This document shows, one piece after another, positions 34,585 to 44,638 of a DNA stretch of 64,000 nt. The stretch spans positions 1,488,001 through 1,552,000 of the forward strand of contig NW_024468249.1 of assembly GCF_002104995.1 (NCBI RefSeq), given 5' to 3'. The position numbers and the translations under genes were made by a program. The notes beneath the pieces were generated by a model that was given only the letters and a program-made list of their open reading frames with translations, was not told the DNA's origin and searched no databases. This DNA is from Linderina pennispora. Taxonomy: Eukaryota > Kickxellomycota > Kickxellomycetes > Kickxellales > Kickxellaceae. Positions within the stretch are counted from its first letter, which is position 1, and the number at the start of each line of letters is the position of its first letter.

Positions 34585-36353
34585 TCATTAGAACGATGAA
34601 CATACAGCATCATTTTAAACGACCAGGACATTTACCCAGCATTTGCCTTTCCTGGTCTTCTTGCTTCACTTAACTTCATAATACTACCATTCAGCCCACT
34701 ATTTCCTTCGCTTTTTAGCTTGGGCCACAGCTTGTGGAGTCCCGCGTGGGTGTTGTGGCAAGTGCATAGTCGTTAGTGATATGTGCTAGGCGAATTTACT
34801 TGTCTATTTGAGTAAAAATGACAAGCTGGAGCCCCACTGCGATGATGGCACTGGCCAAATAGGATTTGAAGTTAGCAGGATAGGCGCTCTGTGTCCCCTG
34901 GACCAGAATGCGGCTTCGGACGCACCATGAGTATTAAAGCAAGCGCTGTGATCCAGAATCGCAGTTTGCTGCGCATTTATAAACTCGTGCCATTTTCGCA
35001 CACTCTCCTCCTTGTCTCTCCTCGTCTCTCCTCCTCATTATCCCAGCCAACCGTTTCTTTCTAGTTCATCCTTCTCTGAAGCAGCCAAAACCTTTGCACT
35101 CGCATAATGTATAGATTCCCCAAGTGTAGCCGTGCTGAACGTAAGCTAAATAACGGAGCCGCTTGACAATATTCGTCGCAAGCCCTGCTCTCAAGGATGC
35201 TTTGCACTCTCCAGTCCCAGAGCTGACTTGAGACGTGGGTCAACGAAGTGCCGCGTAGAAATGTGAGAGCAGTGGACTTTGACGTCTTGCTCAGAACCCT
35301 AGGAATGGGCATATTGCACGGACCCTTCACCTTTCACACAAGCAGGAGGTGAATGCAAACAGCACCATCTCGACAGCTTCAGCCCGACGGTGTCTTTGTT
35401 CTGGGAGGCAGTGATTCCTGAAAAGAAAGGTGACAATCTATCAATCATGTCTCCGGTTCACTGGGAAACCCAAGGCATGTTCGGTCCCCTGGCTGTCGTC
35501 TACAACTCCGTTCTCGACCAAGGTTTGCTTCATCTATGTTGTCATTTACTGGCAACCAGTTGCCTGAGCAGGCTAATCAGCCGCGCCATTGATACCCCAC
35601 TGGACCAAGCGCTGCTGTAACGTTCCCGACCTTGTTGACTGCGGTGTCATCATTCCCGATTTCATGGGTTATACGCAGAGGTACGCTGTGTTTCGGAGAG
35701 GATTTGAACCAGTGGATGAGGTTGTTGAGAAGGTCAATGAATGGAAAGCCGCTCTCCAGGATACCACATCAGCCGAGTCAGAGAACGTGCCTGCGTTGCA
35801 CACCACCCCACGAGCCAGATCTGAGGAATGCACCTATCCAGCCTGTGTCCTACCAGTCTATCTACCATCGCCAGTCCGCATACACCTACCAGTCTGCCTA
35901 CACCCATTGAAAGCCAGCTCGCCTTACACATGGAAGAGTATCTCATAGCTGCTGGACAGTCATTACATCTAGGTGAAGAGCCACCACCCCACCATCGCCA
36001 GGCGCCATCTGCAGTTGCAGGACCATCATCATCTCCACCCCGCTCTAGACAGAGCGAGGGCATCTTACTCTTGGTGAGCCTTCTGCAGCTAGTACAAGCG
36101 GCAGGCCATCTTGTATGGAGAATGTGGAGGCGCTGGCTGAAAGACTGGTCCTTAGGAAGCACCCACCTCAGCAACATGGCGAGTCCAAGGCTCGCTAGCT
36201 CATGACAGTGTCTTCTATCAGGTTGACAGAGGTGGCAGACCATCACATGGAAAGGAGGTTGAGGAGTCCGCCGAGAGAAGGGACTCGCAGAAAGCACCCT
36301 GTCCCGCAGCCAGCCAAATCATCAAGACAGAACAAGTCTCAGAGACGACTCTA
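34585..36353 (+). repeat. Gene-like dispersed repeat, copy 2 (inverted relative to copy 1)
   Basis: Second copy of the 1.7-kb unit, on the plus strand. It has the same parts in the same order: a TTTATAAA box at 34976-34983, a CT-rich leader, an ATG at 35107, a frame of about 400 codons broken by several single-base differences, and a TAG at about 36351-36353. The open frame of about 120 codons at 35589-35948 includes FMGYTQRYAVFRRGFEPVDEV. Compared with copy 1, base substitutions are few but single-base insertions and deletions are frequent. This copy also has a short internal duplication near 35890 (CTACCAGTCTGCCTACACC). The 5' boundary is near an ATTAGAAC sequence. Function and family are unknown to me. 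Confidence 0.7.
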
Positions 36354-36835
36354 GTTATATTGTCCCATCCCAGACCTCTCGGTTTCCCGTTTCTCCATAT
36401 GTTCAACTCAAGCCAGATTATTGCAATATACTCCGAATACCAGTTTTGTGCTGAATATGTTCACCGGCAGGCCATCACCAGAACAGGGTGGCCTTTCGCT
36501 GAGACGTACACTGACTTTTTCGTTCGGCCACTTTGCATTTCCTTGTTGCTAGGCTCGCCTGTCACAAAGCACATCCGCCGAATCGGCCCTCAGACAGGCT
36601 AGCGAGCAGCGGCAGCTAGCACAAGATGGCCTCCACTATGTAGCGCATTTTCGGCGGCTGGATCAGGGGCCCAATCAGTTCCATGCGGGCTTCAAAAGGC
36701 TAGTTTCGACAGCCGAATTCAAGCACTCCCGCTATTTTGACTCAGCCTTGGCTAATTCGGGTTTTATTCATTTCGTCACATTCTATTTCTCATCTCTCTC
36801 GACATTATTAGCAGCACAGACAGCAGGCATCCAGA
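36354..36835. promoter_or_regulatory. Spacer and promoter side of ARPC1
   Basis: About 480 bp following repeat copy 2. Its right end is a pyrimidine-rich leader typical of the start of a well-expressed gene. No separate gene is supported. Confidence 0.3.
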
Positions 36836-37945
36836 ATGAGCGTCATTGAGGAATTCACCTTTCCGTTCTGCGTGACATCGCATGCGTTCAACAAAGACAA
36901 GTCGCAGGTAGCGCTGTGCCCGAACACCAACGAGGTGCACATTTACGGGCGCAACGGCACGCAGTGGACGCAGCTGCACGTGCTGAAGGAGCACGATCTG
37001 CTGGTGACGAGCATCGACTGGGCGCCGCAGACGAACCGCATTGTGACGTGCTCGCAGGACAAGAACGCGTACGTGTGGACACTGGACAGCGCGGGGATGT
37101 GGAAGCCGACGCTAGTGCACCTCCGGATCAACCGTGCGGCGGTGCAGGCGCGGTGGAGCCCGCAGGAGAACAAGTTTGCGGTGGCCAGCGGCTGACAAGT
37201 GCGTGGCGGTGTGCTACTTTGGGTCGGACAACGACTGGTGGGTGAGCAAGCACATCAAGAAGCCGATTGCCAGCTCGGTGCTGTCGGTGGCATGGCATCC
37301 GAAACAACGTGCTGCTGGCGTGCGGCGGCACTGACATGAAGGCCCGTGTGTTCTCGGCCTTCATCAAGGGAGTCGACCAGAAGCCGGCGCCGTCGGCGTG
37401 GGGCGAGCGGCTGCCGTTCAATACGCTGTGCGGCGAGTTCGAGGCGCCGGCCGGCGGATGGGTGCGCAGCATTGGGTTTTCGCCCGATGGCGAGTCAGGT
37501 AGCCTTTGCGAGCCACGACGCCAGCCTGACTGTGGCTACGCCAGCCACCGGCGAGGTCGTCGCTGTGCGCTCCCCCGGCCTGCCGCTTACATCGCTTGTG
37601 TGGGTTGACCAGAGCACCATCGTGGTGTCGGGCCATGACTGCGTGCCGCTCGTCTACGCGTTCGACGGCCAGGCCTGGCGGCTTGCCAAGCGGCTCGGCG
37701 ACGACGACAAGCTCAGGCGCTCGGCTGCTGCGTCGCCCACCGGCAACACTGCATTCAACCTGTTCCGCCAGATGGACAGCCGCAATCAGCCTGCCAAGAA
37801 CGCTGCCGCGGCCACCGACGGCTCGCTCAAGAGCGTCCACCAGAACACGATCACTGAGATGCACACTGGTCTGGGCGGAGCGGCTGCTGAAATCTCCACC
37901 AGCGGTCTGGACGGCAAGCTTGTGCTGTGGAACGTCCAGGCGTAG
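36836..37945 (+). CDS. ARC40: Arp2/3 complex subunit ARPC1 (Arc40), three apparent frameshifts
   Basis: ARPC1 is the WD40 subunit of the Arp2/3 complex that nucleates branched actin at endocytic patches. The corrected product is 368 residues, the family norm. It opens [26 protein letters not shown]. The blades follow: [87 protein letters not shown] and the closing [29 protein letters not shown] is diagnostic for ARPC1. Three single extra bases interrupt it: a T near 37193 (making a TGA inside ASGDKC), an A near 37305, and a G near 37500. Each is flanked on both sides by conserved sequence. The stop codon is TAG at 37943-37945. Confidence 0.92.
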
Positions 37946-38084
37946 GGTGTCTCCCGGGGACGACTAGTGTTTTTTATCCAGATAGGCAGAGTGGATATAA
38001 AAGTTGAGCGTTTACATTGTCAAAGTACACGTATCAAGGGGATGATTAAATTTAAGATGTAGAAAGGCACATATAGCCTGGCTG

Positions 38085-40894
38085 TCAGTTGTCGGCCAGG
38101 TCCTCAGGAATAAACAGACTTGCCGGCTGCGGGTCTTCACGAGACGGCTTCCTATCCTCCTCCATGGCTGCCTGCTCCTCGCCAGTCTCCTCGTCGGCCT
38201 GCAGGCCCATCAAACGCCTCGTCCAGCATTCCGCCAATGTCGGGCGCCGCCGGGCGCTTCACCGCTGACAGATCCGTGACTAGGCTGGTCAGACCGTCCT
38301 CGGAGCCCTCGCTGCTGAATCTTGAGATCACAACGCCAGGCATATCTGACGCCGGCGCCTTGTCGGCGTGCGGCCAGACGTGCGTGGACACCAGGCCCAG
38401 GCCGAAATCGCTGCCGTTGCTCTGGTGCTGCTGCTGCACGGTCGCATCGACGCGCTGCATATTGGCAATGCAGGTCTGCGCAATGGCCTGCTTCCATGGC
38501 TGCGCACACCTCGTCGCCGGTGTTGACTGTGATCTCGAAGCAGATGAGCGATCCGGTTGAGTTTTATCGAGGCCGACAGAGCCATGAGCCCGGCCAGCTC
38601 GATGCCCGGGTTGTCTGAGACGTCCAGGCGCTCGAGCGCATGCAGGTCTGGCAGGCACTCGGCCAGCGTGATGGCGCCCTCAGAGGTCATGCCTGTGGTT
38701 GACATGAACAGCCCACGCAGCGAGCGGTTGCGTGCCATGACCTGTGACAGGGCCTCGATGCCCAGCGTGCTGGGCCCGCAGACCGGGTTGCGGCTGAGGT
38801 CGAGGTAGGCCAGCCCTGTGTTGACGCCCAGGCACTCGATGAACGAGCTCAGGATGCTTGGCTGCAGCTTGTTCTGCCGCAACACCAGGCTCTTCAGATT
38901 CGTGTTCCACAGCAGGCCCTCGGCCAGATCCATCATGCCGCGACCCAGCTCGTTCTGCGACAGATCCAGCGATCGCAGCTGCGACAGTCCGCGGGGTGTC
39001 GGCCACGCCGATTATGTACGGCGAGGAGCTCGGGTCGTGGTAGTGCTGGGCATCCGACAGGCCGTGCAGGGAGATGCTGATGGGCCGCTTGGGCGTCATG
39101 GCTACGCGTGCTACCGGGTTCTGCGTGCTCGCCGCTGCAGCCAGCTGGGGCGGGTCGCCGTAGAGCATTTCGCGCAGGATCGGGCCAGCACTCGACGTCA
39201 GCGAGTTGAGCCGCAGCGACAGGTGCTGCAGCGGCGACAAGCGCACGCCCGAGGCCAGAATTGCCAGCGCCGCCGGCTTGATCCCGCAGCTGTTCATCCG
39301 CAGCGCCTTCAGGCTGATCTGCTCGCACATGGATGTCTTTTTGCGCATGGATCCGCGTCCAACTGTCCAGTTGCTGCCGAGCCCTGCTAGTGCGGCCGCC
39401 AGATAGCCGGCGCTCTTCTTGCGGATGGCAATGCCCGAGATGTCCAGCACCTGCAGCTGCTTGCTGTGGCGAATCAGAATCGAGATGTAGCGGATGCCGT
39501 CGCTGCGCAGCCGCGAGTTGTTGGACAGGCCCAGGTACCGCACGCTGTCGTTGCACAGCAGGCTGTAGACGAGCAGCCGCGCTGCGTCGTCATCGATGCT
39601 GCAGTGGCTGAGCTCCAGCTTGACCAAACCAAAGTTCAGGTCAAGGATATCTGCAAAGCACTTCATGTGCACGCCGTCCAGCTGGCAGCCCGACAGGTCC
39701 AGACTGCCGAGGGTCTGTTCCTTGCGCATATGCGTCTGCAGAATGTCGGCGAATGGGGGCAATGGGTCGACATCCAGCGACTTGCACGTGCGCTCGTACA
39801 GCTCCCAGACCTCCTGGACGCGGTACTGGCGGCGGGTAAGGGCGCTGACATCCCACTGGATGGGCCTGCGGCCGCGTTGCTTATCAATCAGCGAATCACA
39901 CGAGGTTCCGCTCGCTGCCACTGGACGATGGAATCCCGCCTGGCGTCAGAGCTGGTCCGAGCCCTAGCCAAACTCTGTTCGCTGTCGGCACTATTGCGCG
40001 TCTCGCAGCCGTCGTCGTCGTCATCGGCAGGCGAGGCCACAATCAGTGTCGCGTCCTTTGCGATCTCGCGGCCCTCGCGGTGGCCGTTCTTCAGAATGCC
40101 GTCGGTGGTTTCAACCACTGTGCGCGCCGAGTCCTCGTTTCGGTCGCATACGCGGGCAGTCTCGGGGTCGAATTCAGTGACAATCAGGGGCATTGAGAAG
40201 CGGATTCGCCGTAGCTTCGACGGGTCGAGCTCCAGGGCAAAGTTTGTCCAGAACTCGGTCGATGTTATCCGCTCCTGGCTCAGCGGTGGTACCACCGAGG
40301 TTGAGCGCTCAAAGTCCATGCTAGGTGCTGTGCGCATGCTCATGTCTGCACGACCATCCATAGCGGCTTCGTCGTCGATGTGGGCAGCGGGGATCCCGGC
40401 GCCCTGGGCAAACCGCAGGTGCTCAGACGACGACTTTTGCGAATTGCCAAACCACTTTGCGCTGTTGAACAGTGACCAGCGCGACCCAGTCGGACTCCTT
40501 CTTTGGCTCCTTCAGAATACCCTTATCAGGATGCGTGCGCACTGTTGGTGGCTCTGCTGCCACTGGCTCTGCTGACTCTTCAGCAGTTGTTGCTGTCGCA
40601 AGGTCGTCAAAGGAGAACAAGGGGGCTAGTTCCAATTTCGTCGGATTTGGCGCTGGAGTTTCCACTTCGTCGGCTGGGGCTTCTATAAGCGGCGCCAGCT
40701 TCGGTACCTGCTGTTGCTGCTGCTGCGGAGAAGGTGATGTGTTGCCAAAAGCTAGGGTTTGATCAGGACGGCGTGCTAGCAGGCGGCGATGGCGACAGGC
40801 GGGTGAGGCCAGCAGTCAGCTCAAAGGGCATCAGGATATCCTCGGCCGTAGTAGCGCTGGCTTTGCGAGCGTGCCGTCGAGCAGGACGAGACAT
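38085..40894 (-). CDS. PPP1R37-like leucine-rich-repeat protein, several apparent frameshifts
   Basis: A long leucine-rich-repeat protein of about 930 residues. The N-terminus (MSRPARRHARKASATTAEDIL) precedes a Gln/Pro-rich stretch. The segment HPDKGILKEPKK then VQQRKVVWQF carries a KVVW motif, and RRIRFSMPLIVTEFD an RIRF motif; both fit the RVxF-type docking signature for protein phosphatase 1. About ten ribonuclease-inhibitor-type repeats follow (LGSLDLSGCQLDGVHM, VKLELSHCSIDDDAARLL, LAYLDLSRNPVCG, LERLDVSDNPGIELAGLMALS). The tail is acidic. The closest known relatives are PPP1R37/LRRC68-like proteins; a PP1-binding role is inferred. Single-base breaks lie near 40772, 39900-40440, 39000, 38690, 38550 and 38205. 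The start at 40894 was chosen because removing one extra base (T at about 40772) links it smoothly to the next frame. Confidence 0.7.
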
Positions 40895-41238
40895 GACCGG
40901 TAGAATACGCAGAGGAGTCGCACAAGAAAATAATAATGATAATATACAGAGGGCCCGGTTTGAAGATTAGAGGAGTAGAATTATAAAATGAATTAAAATT
41001 AGAGGGAACCAGAAAAGACCCGGAATTCCTCTGCCAGCAGGGAGGGAGGGAAATAGTTACGCGCGTGGTGCTGGGTGCAGTGTTCAGCCTGCCTTCGGGA
41101 AAACAATTTTTCACTATTGGCAAAATTTTTTAGTCTCCCTGCTTTTCGTCCTCGCACCCACTTTTCTCCAACTTTTTTTTGTAGATACAACCTGAATCCA
41201 CCGAGGTACTAGCCTGCCCCCCAGACGTTAAATGACCA
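40895..41238. promoter_or_regulatory. Divergent spacer, LRR protein / Myb protein
   Basis: 344 bp between two genes pointing apart, with an AT-rich centre. A second ATG at 41232, seven bases before the Myb-protein ATG, opens an 18-codon frame that overlaps the main start in another phase. Confidence 0.35.
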
Positions 41239-42015
41239 ATGACTGCACGGCGAGAGGAATATTCGGACGGTGCATTGGACGGCAATGAGGACGATTTGTC
41301 GCTGGTAGAGCTGCTGCGGACGTACCCGGGACTGCTCAGCGATCGCGTCGAGACTGTTGCACAGGCACTGGCACAGGCCACAATGGCAGCGTCGGACCTG
41401 GTTCTGGCCAAGCCCAGCAGCAGCCGTGCGGCACTGCAGCGGATCCGGCATAGCAAAAACACCGGCAGCTACCAACCCGCACCCGCCGACCCGCCCACAG
41501 CCAGCCGGCGGCCCGGGGCACCGCGCACAGGCACAGTGGCGGGGCGGCGTTGGCACACGCAAAAGCACCTGCAGGCGCTGGAAAGCGAAGGCGTGGTGTT
41601 CACCAAGGGCAAGTTCACCGACGCCGAGAATGCGGTGATCGAGACGCAGATCCGCGAGTTCGCCGAGCAGCACGGGATCTCGCACAGCTCACTGTACGAG
41701 TACCTGTTCCAGCGCAAGCACCGCGACCAGACCGGGAAGCAGCTGCGCAAGGAGCTGTGGCCACTGCTGTCGGAGGCCCTGCCGACACGGCAGATCCAGG
41801 CCATTTACCATCACGTTCGGAGGAAATACCACCCGCACAACTACCAGGGCGCGTGGACTGAGGAGGAGGACAGGATGCTGGCGCGGCTGGTGGGCACGCA
41901 TGGCGCGGCATGGGAGGCGATCTCAATGGAGCTCGGCCGGATGGGCACCAACTGCAGGGACCGATGGCGGTACTTGCAATCGTCAGCCCACAGTGCTCCC
42001 CCGCCAGATGCCTGA
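41239..42015 (+). CDS. REB1/TTF1-like Myb DNA-binding protein, short form
   Basis: Myb proteins of the Reb1/TTF1 group bind rDNA terminators and act as polymerase roadblocks or general regulatory factors. The frame is open for 258 residues. Residues about 110-240 hold two Myb-type units: KFTDAENAVIETQIREFAEQHGIS, then QIQAIYHHVRRKYHPHNYQGAWTEEEDRMLARLVGTHGAAWEAIS with the hallmark LGRMGTNCRDRWRYL. Reb1 and TTF1 normally continue with further Myb repeats after the RDRWR motif, but here the protein stops 13 residues later (SAHSAPPPDA). No continuation was found in any frame in the next 500 bp. The N-terminal 100 residues are low complexity. It could be a truncated paralogue or a separate shorter factor. 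Confidence 0.75.
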   Translation: MTARREEYSDGALDGNEDDLSLVELLRTYPGLLSDRVETVAQALAQATMAASDLVLAKPSSSRAALQRIRHSKNTGSYQPAPADPPTASRRPGAPRTGTVAGRRWHTQKHLQALESEGVVFTKGKFTDAENAVIETQIREFAEQHGISHSSLYEYLFQRKHRDQTGKQLRKELWPLLSEALPTRQIQAIYHHVRRKYHPHNYQGAWTEEEDRMLARLVGTHGAAWEAISMELGRMGTNCRDRWRYLQSSAHSAPPPDA

Positions 42016-42539
42016 ATAAGGCACCGACTCTGCGATAAGCAGGAGATGCGCACAGTGCCTGTTTATCGCGGAGCTCTGGGATGATCGTCCGTCCTTTTTG
42101 GCGGAGACTGGTGCCGCCCGTTTGGGCACGGGGACGAACATTTCTTCCTTGGCGCCCGGCGGAGACAGGGATTTGCTGGTTGCTAGGAGGAGGGACGCGG
42201 CGGCAAAGCGCCCCTGTCAATGCCTTGTTCGTAATTGACAGATTTTTACTTCTTTTTTGGGCATGAATGCCTGCGTGCAAAGCGAACAAAAGCGCACAAT
42301 CTTCGGGTGCCCAATCACGATGCGCAGACCCCCAAACTGGCAAAAAATCACAACATTGCAAGCTGCTGCGATTCTTTTGCAAAAGCGCTCTTCTCTTCTA
42401 ACGACACTTTTTCTCCTTGTTTTATTTCCACTCCTCTATCCCGCCAGACCCCCTTCCCTCATCCTCCTCTATTGCGTACATCTTGGCATCCCCCTTTCAC
42501 ATATTCTACGCTAATAATACATTCATTTAACGTGCATTA
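42016..42539. promoter_or_regulatory. Spacer and CT-rich leader upstream of the PAS-like gene
   Basis: About 520 bp. The last 150 bp are pyrimidine-rich (many CTCC and CCCTT runs), a typical 5' leader in this window. No other gene is supported. Confidence 0.35.
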
Positions 42540-44595
42540 ATGTCTCTGCCAGCGTTTGCCGCAAGCCCTGCGGCAGCAGCGGCAGCAGCAGCAGTGTCCA
42601 GTGGGCCACACACGGCCGACAAAGTGTCAAAGCACCACAGCATAGCAACCACAGTGACGGAGCCAGCAACGCCCTGGTGGCTCTCGTCAGACTCCACACA
42701 CGCACACACCGCGTGCCCATTGCGGCCGTTTGCACACATGGTTGTGGAATTGCCGCGGAAGACAGACAGCTCTGGAAAATGCACATGCAGCTCGGCGCAG
42801 CGCACCGGGCAGGCGGCGGTGTCAATGGAGGATCTGCGGGATGCATCGATAGTGCACTTTTCGGATGCATTGAGACGGAAGTTCCACAGCATCGCCCCTG
42901 AGGCGCGGGTCGGGGCAACGGTGGGTGAGGTGCTGCAGTTTGCAGCCCACAGCAGAAAGCTCCGCTCGACCACATCCGGGCTGTGGAGCATGCTTGGATG
43001 GCTAGTGCGCGGCCCTGAAGCCGACCAGGCGACGGAAATGGCTGTGCGGGACGTGGATGACGACAGCCTGCCGCAGCGGCCACGCAACATCGCGCAAGTA
43101 CCGGAGGACGACCCGCTGCTGATCGGTAACGAGGGGCTAGGCCACGTAGAGCTGGCAGCGGTTCGGCGCACCAAGCACAGCTGCATTTTTGCCCTGTGTG
43201 CGCATGCGCTGCCGGGCGTTCTGGAGGACGAGTGGCAGGCGTGGGCAAAGGCGACGCCGGCGGCGGAGTCACCAGACACCACGTGGCGAGGGAGCGCAGC
43301 TGGCAATCGTGCATGTGGCCGAGGTCTCGACGCTGCACCAAGCTGCATGCTGCGGCATCCCGAGTCTGCTGCCGCCGCCCGTGCCCCTGGAGCAGTACTT
43401 TTCACGGTTTGTCGAATCGAGCCGATCGCTAGGCCCGCCGCCGTCGCTGCCACCGCTGCTGAGACGCGACGCCGAGCCGTGTACGATTGACTCGCCGCTG
43501 TCGTGGATGTCGATGCTGGTGTCGCGGCATGGCCTGGTGGAGATGGCGTATCCGCTGCGCCATGCGACCCTATCCAGTACCGACGGCGAGAGCGGCGCCG
43601 ATCCCGACCCGACGCTGGAGGGAACGCCGCCGGTCGCATTGGCGTCGCTGCTGGGCGAGTCGGTGTTTTCGCGCATCCACCCGGAGGATGTGGCGCGGGT
43701 GGTCAAGGCGCTGCGGCTGGCGTGGGATGCGCGTCCGGACGTGTACCATTTCTCGCGCCTGCGTCGCGAGTGGCAGCGGCGCCGGCTGTCGTCGGCCGGC
43801 GAGCGCGCGGTGTCGTCAGCGCCAAACACCCCGCCGATGCGCCCGCACCGGTCTGCCACCATGCATACCGGCGGTGCGCGGCCGGTGCTTGGCGACCGGC
43901 AGGTGCATCACCGCGAAGGCATAGAGGTAGCCAACGGCATGGTGGAGCTCAACGTGCAGGTGCAGATCAGCGGCACCTCATCCGACATCGACTGGGACGA
44001 CCTAGACAGCACGGCCGAGCACGCGCGGTTCGCCAAGATGCGCCTGACGCGGTGGCCGCTGATTCTGAAGCCGCCCAAGCCCAGCGCGTACCGGGACGGC
44101 GAGAGCGAGGAGCCGCAGGACGGCTTTGTATTGATCGGGCTGCAGCCGCTGCCCGAGCCCAGCCGGTCGCGCACCGCCACTGCTGTGGAGCCGCATGGCA
44201 CCTGCCACGACCAAAAGAAACACTCGATTTCGTCCATTGCCTCGACCTCGACTCTGGTCGGCCTGGGCGTCGCCCCACAGCAGACCGGCAGCCTCGACGC
44301 ACTGAGCCTCGACCGCCTCTGCCGCAGCACCAGCAGCCTGTCCTGCCAGGAGCTGACCGCGCGGTCGTCAATCGACTCGCACGACGAGCTGCCGGCCACC
44401 GACATGCAGCGCACGCCGACGCCCGTGGCACGGCCCATCGTGGGTCTGACTGCCAACGTGGTGCAGACGGCCACGGCCATGTCCCCGCACCAGCAGCATC
44501 TTGCCATGCGCCGCCGATCCAACATTGTGGTCGGATCGCTGCAGAGCGTGGCCAATATGCAGAGCTTTGGCACGCCCCGTGAGTTTGCTGATTAA
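42540..44595 (+). CDS. PAS-like domain protein, one apparent frameshift
   Basis: About 684 residues after correction of one extra base near 43270-43285. The N-terminus is Ala-rich (MSLPAFAASPAAAAAAAA). A first PAS-like segment is suggested by DASIVHFSDALRRKFHSIAPEARVGATVGEVLQF (about residue 100). A second and clearer one follows WMSMLVSRHGLVEM and reads LLGESVFSRIHPEDVARVVKALRLAWD with the typical HPxD turn, then YHFSRLRREW. The C-terminal 250 residues are Ser/Pro/Thr-rich and contain WPLILKPPKPSAYRDGE and DGFVLIGLQPLPEP strands. PAS domains sense light, redox state or ligands and mediate protein contacts; no kinase or DNA-binding domain is visible. The specific role is unknown. It converges on the CWH43-type gene with 43 bp between stops. 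Confidence 0.6.
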
Positions 44596-44638
44596 TAGAC
44601 GCAATCTTTTTCAAAAATAAACGAGCAAATTTTATTTC

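Noticed and set aside
37185-37200. Programmed +1 frameshift at the TGA in ARPC1, like antizyme
   Set aside because: The other two ARPC1 breaks are not at stop codons and share no sequence, so a programmed site is less likely than an error.
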